This document shows, one piece after another, positions 1 through 5,832 of a stretch of 7,832 bases of DNA. The DNA is taken from positions 1 to 7,832 of the forward strand of contig CAJPLH010000086.1 in NCBI GenBank assembly GCA_905371275.1, written 5' to 3'. The translations under genes were made by a program, and so were the position numbers. This stretch comes from Prevotellaceae bacterium. GTDB lineage: Bacteria; Bacteroidota; Bacteroidia; Bacteroidales; Bacteroidaceae. Numbering within the stretch: the first letter of the stretch is position 1; every line of letters begins with the position of its first letter. Under the pieces are notes generated by a model. That model worked only from the letters and a program-made list of their open reading frames with translations, had not been told where the DNA came from and ran no database searches.

Positions 1-564
1 GCTCCTACCACAGCGATGGAACAAATTCAGAACTATGTTCTTGGTGGCATCATTGGCGGTGTCATTTATAGCAAAGATCTCCATCTCATTCAATTTGCCG
101 TTGTCCTAGGCATTTGGTTTCTGTTGGTGTTTGGCCTACGCAAACTTAAGTCACGCAATCATTTCTTGCAGTGCGTCCTTGATGGAAAACCCACAGTACT
201 GATTGTTAATGGTGAAATAGACGTAGAAGCTTGTCGTTCAGCAAAGATTACGGCTCACGAACTCACGTTCAAACTTCGTATGCACAGCATTTTCGACATT
301 CGCAAAGTGAAACGCGCTGTTTTGGAACAAAACGGACAACTCCTTACTGTACTTTCTGGCGAGGATAATTTGAAATATCCACTCATCACAGACGGCACAA
401 TACAAAAAGACGTCTTGGCTGCCATAGACAAAGACGAAGATTGGTTGCGCACACGCCTCAATGAGAAAGGGTATAACGATATTTCCAAACTTTTTCTCGT
501 GGACTTCTTAAGTGGAGACCTTGTGGTTACGCCATATTCTAAAGAAAACGAGTCCACAACTTAA
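1..564 (+). CDS. DUF421/YetF-type membrane protein, C-terminal part (5' end outside window)
   Basis: This is the 3' part of a gene. The frame is open from base 1, and the ATG at 16 is probably internal, because this family normally has further membrane segments and this ATG falls just before one. Of 187 visible residues, about 11-25 (IQNYVLGGIIGGVIY) and 29-45 (LIQFAVVLGIWFLLVFG) are hydrophobic membrane segments. A soluble part follows with YetF/DUF421 hallmarks: GKPTVLIVNGEID at about 62-74, and the block ELTFKLR..IFDI..VKRAVLEQNGQL at about 87-114. The C-terminal part (YPLITDGTI, WLRTRL) also fits the longer members of the family. The family is membrane-anchored with a cytoplasmic domain, and its biochemical role is poorly defined; some Bacillus members are linked to sporulation or membrane phenotypes. 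No downstream gene lies close enough to suggest an operon. The family call is by motif recall, not by search. Confidence 0.8.
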   Translation, partial: APTTAMEQIQNYVLGGIIGGVIYSKDLHLIQFAVVLGIWFLLVFGLRKLKSRNHFLQCVLDGKPTVLIVNGEIDVEACRSAKITAHELTFKLRMHSIFDIRKVKRAVLEQNGQLLTVLSGEDNLKYPLITDGTIQKDVLAAIDKDEDWLRTRLNEKGYNDISKLFLVDFLSGDLVVTPYSKENESTT

Positions 565-831
565 CCCAAAAGGTCATAGACCTGAACATATTTCATTTGA
601 TTGTTAGCAAATGCTTTGCCCTTAGTTCCTGTATAGTGCGTTTTTATCGACACTCGCTTATTCGACAGGAAACTCACGTACTCATCATCATAGAACAATG
701 AATTGTTAACCAAATTCCTAGATTTGAGTGTTAAAACGAAGGCCGAATTTTGCTCAGTTTTTTGAGTAAACTAGGAAGAAAAGAATGTTTTCTACGTGAG
801 TTCAAAATCATTCGCCAAAGAAATCATGCAC

Positions 832-942
832 GAATTTTCAAGCTTTTTCCGACTTTTCCCGGATTTTCTCGAACTTTCTGATGATTTCGCCCAAAAAAAC
901 AGAAGAAAACTCCGAGAAAATCAGGGGAAACATCGAAAATTC
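832..942. repeat. Long imperfect inverted repeat (pyrimidine-rich left arm, purine-rich right arm)
   Basis: Three nested pairings are visible: 832-839 with 935-942 (8 bp, GAATTTTC/GAAAATTC), 854-871 with 913-930 (17 of 18 positions pair, including one G-U; the core GATTTTCTCG/CGAGAAAATC is perfect), and 876-880 with 900-904 (5 bp). About 30 pairs enclose a 19-nt loop containing A7. The unpaired segments are asymmetric (14 nt left, 4 nt right). Part of the symmetry follows from the strand switch from TTTTC-type to GAAAA-type tracts, so it may be a by-product of the phased-tract pattern and not a selected hairpin. No T-run follows, so it is not a standard terminator. Confidence 0.55.
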
Positions 943-971
943 TAGTAAAGCTCAGAGAAAACTGGAGAAAA
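835..971. other. Phased A/T-tract array, candidate intrinsically curved DNA
   Basis: Runs of three or more T, then of A, recur at nearly the helical repeat. T-tracts are centred near 836, 846, 855, 865, 876 and 886; A-tracts near 896, 907, 918, 929, 937, 948, 959 and 969. Thirteen intervals span 133 bp, a mean of about 10.2 bp. In the left half consecutive decamers look alike (gacttttccc, ggattttctc, gaactttctg). In-phase A-tracts are known to bend DNA, and a T-tract is an A-tract on the other strand, so both halves should bend the same way. Curvature and any protein binding are inference. A decayed tandem decamer repeat is an alternative origin. Confidence 0.55.
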
Positions 972-1214
972 CTCCCTTGTTTCAAAATCCGAGAATGAGA
1001 AAAAAGAAAAGTTTCTGCGCTTATTATCATCGTTTTTTCCTAGAAGGAGAAAAAACTTGGCTATTTTCAGACTTCCGTTTTAACATTTCAATTTTGAAGA
1101 TTTAAGAGATAACTTCAAAGATAAGCGTTGGAAGTCGAAGACATTAACAAGAGAGAACATTTCCGTTTATAGACTCGATGACGATAGTTAGGATGGAAGA
1201 TGCATTAATCGGTA

Positions 1215-1231
1215 AATTTTAGTCTAAAATT
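1215..1231. promoter_or_regulatory. Operator-like perfect palindrome upstream of gyrA
   Basis: AATTTTAG-T-CTAAAATT has perfect 8-bp arms around a single central T. It lies about 130 bp before the preferred gyrA start and about 80 bp before the candidate -33 element. The size and symmetry suit a homodimeric regulator, but no matching known operator is recognised and no regulator gene is in the window. An AT-rich dyad of this size can also occur by chance in an 800-bp spacer. Confidence 0.25.
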
Positions 1232-1313
1232 CTGCAAAAATCAGAGAAACGAGCTCAGAAGGGCTAAAAATGGCCTTTATTCGCAAATCGGAAGAAGAAA
1301 AGAATCGTACGAA

Positions 1314-1346
1314 ATTGGGATATATCGCCTGAAATGCGTAAATTTG
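1314..1346 (+). promoter_or_regulatory. Candidate Bacteroidetes-type promoter for gyrA
   Basis: TAAATTTG at 1339-1346 matches the Bacteroidetes -7 consensus TAnnTTTG exactly. ATTG at 1314-1317 matches the -33 element TTTG at three of four bases, with a 21-bp spacer. The implied transcription start is near 1352, giving a leader of roughly a dozen bases before the ATG at 1364. If real, the ATG at 1334 would be upstream of the transcript, which agrees with the protein-based start choice. One exact octamer-type match in this spacer could be chance. Confidence 0.4.
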
Positions 1347-1363
1347 CAGCAAATACAATTGAT

Positions 1364-3982
1364 ATGACTCAAGAAACAGACAGAATTAAACAAGTGAATA
1401 TCGAGGAGGAAATGAAGTCCTCCTACATCGACTACTCAATGTCAGTCATTGTAAGCCGTGCGCTCCCTGATGTTCGCGATGGTTTCAAACCCGTTCATCG
1501 TCGCATTTTGTACGGTATGATGGACATGGGTATCACTCATGATAAAGCCACGAAAAAATCTGCAGCTATCGTAGGTGAAGTGTTGGGTAAATACCACCCA
1601 CACGGTGATAGTTCTGTGTATGGTGCACTCGTGCGTATGGCTCAGCCTTGGGCGATGCGCTACCCTCTCGTCATTGGCCAAGGAAACTTCGGTTCTATGG
1701 ATGGAGATGGTGCTGCAGCAATGCGTTATACAGAGGCGAAAATGAGTCTCGTGGGCGAAGCAATGATGCAAGACATCGAGAAGGAAACGGTTGATATGAA
1801 CCGTAACTACGATAACTCACGCGATGAACCTTCTGTCTTGCCTACTCGCATCCCTTCTTTCTTGGTTAATGGCGCCACGGGTATCGCAGTAGGTATGGCC
1901 ACAAACGTGCCTACACACAATTTGAGCGAAGTTATCGATGGCTGTGTGGCCTATATCGACAATCCAGATATAGATGTCGATGGTTTGATGGAACACATCA
2001 AAGGCCCTGACTTCCCCACGGGAGCTTACATTTTAGGTAATGCAGGCATCCGCAGTGCCTACGACACTGGACGCGGTCGCGTCATCATCCGCGCAAAGGC
2101 TGAAATCGAAGCTGGAATGCAGCACGACAAGATTGTGATTCGTGCAGTTCCTTATGGCACGAACACAGCGGAGTTGGTGAAATCCATAGCACAACTTTCA
2201 AAAGAAAACCGTGTGGAAGGTATCACCAATGTGAACGATGAGTCAGACCGTGAGGGTATGCGCATCGTGGTAGACGTGAAACGTGGGCAAAACGCCAATG
2301 TAGTGCTCAACAAGCTCTACAAAATGACAGGTTTGCAAACAAGTTTCGCTGTAAACTGCATTGCACTTGTACCCATTCCCGGTACGTCTCCCGCAAAAAT
2401 GCGTCCCAAATTGCTTACGCTAAAGGAGTGCATTCAACAATTTGTGGAGCATCGTCACGATGTTGTCATTCGTCGCACACGTTTTGATTTAAGAAAAGCG
2501 CAAGAGCGTCAGCACATCCTCCGCGCGCTCATCATTGCCTCTGATAATATCGACGAAGTTGTCGCCATTATTCGCTCAAGCCGCAACACACAAGAGGCGC
2601 AAGAACGCTTGATGTCACGTTTTTCTCTTGACGACATCCAAGCTAAAGCGATTGTTGAGATGAGATTGGCTCAACTCACAGGTCTTCAACAAGAAAAACT
2701 TCACGCAGAGTTTGACGAATTGGAAAAGAAAATTGCTTATTTCAACCAAATTCTTTCTGACCCTGAACTCTGCAAAAAGGTCATCAAGGACGAACTGATT
2801 GAAGTAAAAGAAGCCTACGGAGATGAGCGCAAGACTGAGATTCTTCCTGACCTCTCCAACTTCAACGCAGAAGATTTTTACGCCGACGACGAAGTGGTCA
2901 TCACAATTAGCCACCTCGGTTATATTAAGCGTACTCCTCTCGCAGAATTTCGTGCGCAGGGTCGCGGTGGCGTAGGTGCTAAGGGCGGTTCTACACGCGA
3001 ACAAGACTTCATTGAATATATTTACCAAGCAACGATGCACAACACCATGCTGTTCTTCACAGCAAAAGGCCGTTGCTACTGGTTGCGCGTTTATGAAATT
3101 GAAGAGGGAACTCGACAATCTAAGGGTCGCGCCATTCAAAATATGCTCAACATCGAGCCCGACGATCGCATCAACGCTTGTCTGCACGTCAAGAAACTCA
3201 AAGACGAAGCCTTCTGCGAAAATCACTATGTGGTATTCGCAACGCAAAAGGGTGTCGTGAAGAAAACGCGTCTCACAGAATACTCTCGTCCACGCACAAA
3301 TGGTGTTAATGCTATCAACATCAACGAGGACGACCGCGTTGTAAGCGTTGTACTCACCAATGGCACAGACGAAATCGTAATGGCCAATAAGAACGGTCGT
3401 GCTATTCGTTTCAATGAAAGTGTGGTTCGTACGATGGGTAGAAATGCTACCGGTGTTCGTGGTATGGTGTTAGACAATGAGTCTGATGAAATCGTAGGAA
3501 TGGTTTGTGTGAACGACGCAGAACGTGAAAGCATCCTTGTAGTCAGCGAGCAGGGCTACGGCAAACGTAGTGCAATCGACGACTATCGCGTCACCAACCG
3601 CGGTGGTAAGGGTGTGCGCACACTGAATATCACAGACAAAACTGGTAAGGTGGTAGCCATAAAGAGTGTGACCGAGGAAGAAGATTTGATGATTATCAAT
3701 AAGAGTGGTATCACACTTCGCCTACATGTTGCAGATATTCGCCAAGCAGGACGTGCCACTCAGGGTGTGCGTCTCATTGATTTGAAGAAACGCAACGACA
3801 TCATTAGTAGTGTTTGTCAAGTGCCCACTTCAACTGATGAGGATGAAGAGAATGCAGAAGTAGAACTCAATGATGCCGAAGTAACCTCTTCTGAGAACAG
3901 CCAAGAAACTACAAACCAACTCAACAGCGATTCCCTTTCTTCAGACGTTAATGCAGAAGAAGGAGACGAAGCTGCTGAATAA
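1364..3982 (+). CDS. gyrA: DNA gyrase subunit A
   Basis: GyrA is the DNA-breaking and rejoining subunit of gyrase (GyrA2GyrB2), which introduces negative supercoils using ATP hydrolysed by GyrB, on the nucleoid. From the ATG at 1364 it is 872 residues, close to the E. coli 875. The hallmark block SYIDYSMSVIVSRALPDVRDG begins near residue 20. Catalytic Tyr122 lies in AAMRYTE, preceded by Arg121. The GyrA-box appears as QGRGGVG at about 532-538 and opens the C-terminal beta-pinwheel, whose blades show repeated G(x)R...GVR motifs. The last ~50 residues form an acidic tail. The GyrA-box and N-terminal block argue against ParC. An ATG at 1334 would add 10 residues; 1364 is preferred because homologues start near MxxxDRI, E. 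coli numbering then matches exactly, and a promoter appears to overlap the upstream ATG. The position equivalent to E. coli Ser83 is Ser, and that of Asp87 is Gly. The gene is intact. Confidence 0.97.
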   Translation: MTQETDRIKQVNIEEEMKSSYIDYSMSVIVSRALPDVRDGFKPVHRRILYGMMDMGITHDKATKKSAAIVGEVLGKYHPHGDSSVYGALVRMAQPWAMRYPLVIGQGNFGSMDGDGAAAMRYTEAKMSLVGEAMMQDIEKETVDMNRNYDNSRDEPSVLPTRIPSFLVNGATGIAVGMATNVPTHNLSEVIDGCVAYIDNPDIDVDGLMEHIKGPDFPTGAYILGNAGIRSAYDTGRGRVIIRAKAEIEAGMQHDKIVIRAVPYGTNTAELVKSIAQLSKENRVEGITNVNDESDREGMRIVVDVKRGQNANVVLNKLYKMTGLQTSFAVNCIALVPIPGTSPAKMRPKLLTLKECIQQFVEHRHDVVIRRTRFDLRKAQERQHILRALIIASDNIDEVVAIIRSSRNTQEAQERLMSRFSLDDIQAKAIVEMRLAQLTGLQQEKLHAEFDELEKKIAYFNQILSDPELCKKVIKDELIEVKEAYGDERKTEILPDLSNFNAEDFYADDEVVITISHLGYIKRTPLAEFRAQGRGGVGAKGGSTREQDFIEYIYQATMHNTMLFFTAKGRCYWLRVYEIEEGTRQSKGRAIQNMLNIEPDDRINACLHVKKLKDEAFCENHYVVFATQKGVVKKTRLTEYSRPRTNGVNAININEDDRVVSVVLTNGTDEIVMANKNGRAIRFNESVVRTMGRNATGVRGMVLDNESDEIVGMVCVNDAERESILVVSEQGYGKRSAIDDYRVTNRGGKGVRTLNITDKTGKVVAIKSVTEEEDLMIINKSGITLRLHVADIRQAGRATQGVRLIDLKKRNDIISSVCQVPTSTDEDEENAEVELNDAEVTSSENSQETTNQLNSDSLSSDVNAEEGDEAAE

Positions 3983-4013
3983 TACAATAATTACTCGCTA
4001 AAATTCCATTGCT

Positions 4014-5309
4014 ATGAAGAAAATCTTCACCCTGGCAGCTGTTGCTGCGTGCTCAATGATGGGCATGGCGCAAAACAGTGTCATCAGTAAGGCTGCTTTT
4101 TTGCAAGAACAAAACAAGACAGCCGAAGCACTTGAGGTGCTTAAATCCTCATTCGACAACCCTAAGACAACGAAGTTTGCGGAAATCTACAACCAAGCAG
4201 GTAAACTTGTGAGTACGCAATTCAATCCAGAATTGATGAAAGCTGCAAAAAATGAGCAACTTGACACTGCTAAATTTGTCTCTTCTTTGGACGAGATGGT
4301 TGACTATTTCACCAAGAGCTACGTTGCAGAGCATACACCAGACGCAAAGGGTAAGATGCCAAAACTAAAGTTTTCAGAAGAGGACACGCGTCTTCTTCTC
4401 GGTTGCCAAGACTACTTCTTCTATGCAGGCATTTTCCTCAATCAAAACCACGACAAGGCAGGTGCATACAAGTATTTCAACAAGCACCTCCAATTCGTGA
4501 ATAATCCTGCACTTGCAGAAAAGCGTGACTCACTTCTCCAAGCTAAGGCACAAAACTATGCTCAAGCTAGCTACTATTGCAGTATGTTGGCTTACGAAAT
4601 GAAGCAATGGGATGATGTACTCAACAAGACCAAGGACCTTTTGGACAAAAAGGAATTGCTTGCAGAGGCTAAAATCCCCGTTCGCGACCTCTATTTGATG
4701 CGTTTCGAAGCAGATCTCACTGGTAAGCAAGACACCTTGGCTTATGTGAACGACTTGAAGCACGCCATTGCCAACATTGAAGATAACCAAGCCTTTATGG
4801 AAAGTTTGGTGGCAGTTTACAATGAAAAGAACGATGTAAAGTCTGCAGAAGCCACAGCCAATGATATGGTTGCGCAAAATCCCAACAGCAAGTCAGCTTG
4901 GTTTATCAAGGGCTACGTTTCTATGAACTTGAAGCACAATTATGCTGAAGCGCGTGATGCCTTCGACAAAGCATTAGAACTCGATCCCAACTATTTGGAA
5001 GCTATGGCCAACAAGGCTTATTGCTACATCAATGAAGTAGTAACCAAGCGTCAGAATGGCGGTTATAAGTATGCCGGTAGCAACTTGGATCGTGTAAAGG
5101 GTCAAAAGGCTGTAGACCAATACAACAAGGAGCTTAAGGAAATTCGTGGCTACTTTGAAAAGGCTCTTCCTTTGATGGAGAAGGTTCGTGAAGTTGCTCC
5201 AGAACGTAGCCGCCTTTGGGCTTCAGCTTTGGAACAAATCTATTCCAACTTGAACCAAAAGGCTAAGGCTAAAGAGATGGAAGATTTGATGCGTCAAGGA
5301 TTGCACTAA
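4014..5309 (+). CDS. Exported tetratricopeptide-repeat protein downstream of gyrA
   Basis: A 431-residue protein of unknown function. The N-terminus has a positive KK, a hydrophobic core from IFTLAAVAAC, and a likely signal peptidase I site GMA|Q near residue 19, so it is probably periplasmic. VAAC at 10-13 resembles a lipobox, so a lipoprotein is a less likely alternative, given the very early Cys. The rest looks alpha-helical with degenerate repeats. The clearest TPR runs from about A295 to Y327, including YAEARDAFDKALELDPNY with the usual A..AFDKALELDP pattern. Such repeats normally bind peptides or proteins; no catalytic motif is seen. It starts 31 nt after gyrA with no terminator between, so co-transcription is likely, and a long hairpin follows its stop codon. 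It shares motifs at both ends with the TPR protein at 5833-7056. The initiation ATG is chosen because it begins the signal peptide. Confidence 0.85.
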   Translation: MKKIFTLAAVAACSMMGMAQNSVISKAAFLQEQNKTAEALEVLKSSFDNPKTTKFAEIYNQAGKLVSTQFNPELMKAAKNEQLDTAKFVSSLDEMVDYFTKSYVAEHTPDAKGKMPKLKFSEEDTRLLLGCQDYFFYAGIFLNQNHDKAGAYKYFNKHLQFVNNPALAEKRDSLLQAKAQNYAQASYYCSMLAYEMKQWDDVLNKTKDLLDKKELLAEAKIPVRDLYLMRFEADLTGKQDTLAYVNDLKHAIANIEDNQAFMESLVAVYNEKNDVKSAEATANDMVAQNPNSKSAWFIKGYVSMNLKHNYAEARDAFDKALELDPNYLEAMANKAYCYINEVVTKRQNGGYKYAGSNLDRVKGQKAVDQYNKELKEIRGYFEKALPLMEKVREVAPERSRLWASALEQIYSNLNQKAKAKEMEDLMRQGLH

Positions 5310-5832
5310 AAATTCCTCTTTTAATAGATTACCTAAACGAGGGTGTGACCAACAATTATTGGCACACCCTCTTAGGGTATCTGTGCTAGTATTTCCGCAA
5401 GGGCTGCCCGCTAGGACATTAGACCGTAATAGAACAACTCGTAAATGCCTTCAAAGGCTCATTAAATCGTTACAGTGCAATTCGTTATAGAGAAGATAAC
5501 TTCCCTTCTTCTTTCATTTTCTAGTTGAAATCGTTGATTTTGTTCGTCCTCACCGTTGCCCACTACGCTTTTCGTAAACGGTAAACAGACATCTCAACAA
5601 TCAATTGAATTTTGTTCAGAATCTAATGACCTACTGGGGTTAAAAAGACTGGCAACGAGCCGTAATTTGCAAGTAAAAATCAAATATATTCGGGAAAGGA
5701 CACACCATTTGTTTTCTTTCGCTCGAAATTAAGCACATAAGTTCTATATCTATGAATTCTCATTCAAAGCGTCTTTCTCTTATAAGCTCTACGTTATATA
5801 AGCAATATGATAACGTAAGGAAGTTTTGCGCT
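5310..5832. other. Intergenic region between the two TPR genes
   Basis: About 0.5 kb without a recognisable gene. It opens with the strong hairpin at 5324-5384. Further on there is a partial direct repeat (ATCGTTACAG at 5466-5475, TTCGTTATAG at 5481-5490), a tandem heptamer-like GTAAACG/GTAAACA at 5574-5587, and an imperfect 20-bp palindrome centred on TCAATTGA (5595-5614, 8 of 10 positions symmetric). No good TAnnTTTG promoter is visible. TATATTCG at 5685-5692 is one mismatch away, but its upstream TTTG (5666-5669) is too close at 15 bp. The stretch 5752-5832 is open in frame with the next gene but is probably untranslated. Confidence 0.6.
5324..5384 (+). terminator. Long stable hairpin after the gyrA-TPR unit, probable transcript end
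   Basis: The core stem GAGGGTGTG (5339-5347) pairs perfectly with CACACCCTC (5363-5371). After a bulged A, CCAA (5349-5352) pairs with TTGG (5359-5362) around a 6-nt loop. Beyond a 2-nt bulge the pairing continues outward: 5332-5336 with 5372-5376, then, after two mismatches, 5324-5329 with 5379-5384 (one G-U). That is about 24 pairs in 61 nt. It begins 14 nt after the stop codon of the first TPR gene, which suggests transcript termination or 3'-end protection. No T-run follows the stem (TTAGGGTATC comes next), so a standard intrinsic terminator is not fully supported. Confidence 0.5.

Larger units (their letters stand above)
565..1363. other. Long intergenic region between the DUF421-type gene and gyrA
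   Basis: About 0.8 kb without a credible gene. Short frames at 881-1105 (plus) and 824-1030 (minus) give low-complexity Lys/Glu- or Phe-rich peptides that resemble no family I know. They arise from the purine-rich/pyrimidine-rich composition of the stretch. The stretch does hold structure: phased A/T-tracts at 835-971, a long imperfect inverted repeat at 832-942, a small hairpin at 1032-1056, a 7-bp inverted repeat (1093-1099 with 1113-1119), a perfect 8-bp-arm palindrome at 1215-1231, and a candidate promoter at 1314-1346. No tRNA- or riboswitch-like element was recognised. Confidence 0.7.

Noticed and set aside
571..619. Two small hairpins after the DUF421-type gene (AGGTC-ATA-GACCT at 571-583, GCAAA-TGC-TTTGC at 607-619) as terminators
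   Set aside because: Stems are only 5 bp with 3-nt loops, and neither is followed by a T-run.
719..726. TAGATTTG as a second Bacteroidetes-type promoter
   Set aside because: It matches TAnnTTTG, but no TTTG-like -33 element lies at the right distance upstream and no gene follows within 600 bp.
824..1105. Short open frames on both strands (881-1105 plus, 824-1030 minus) as possible small genes
   Set aside because: The peptides are low-complexity and follow from the purine/pyrimidine strand bias and phased tracts. There is no recognisable domain, signal peptide or promoter match just upstream.
1259..1278. AAGGGC-loop-GGCCTT hairpin before gyrA as an attenuator
   Set aside because: Only about six pairs including a wobble, and it probably lies upstream of the gyrA transcript start.
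2615..3247. A 210-codon open frame on the minus strand inside gyrA
   Set aside because: It lies opposite the well-conserved GyrA coding sequence and its product resembles no family. It is a shadow of gyrA codon use.
5466..5490. Near-direct repeat ATCGTTACAG / TTCGTTATAG as a regulator site
   Set aside because: Two mismatches in ten bases, a single pair, and no link to a promoter. Likely chance.
5752..5832. N-terminal extension of 27 residues on the second TPR protein
   Set aside because: It would place a polar stretch before a complete, well-formed signal peptide that begins at its own ATG (5833).
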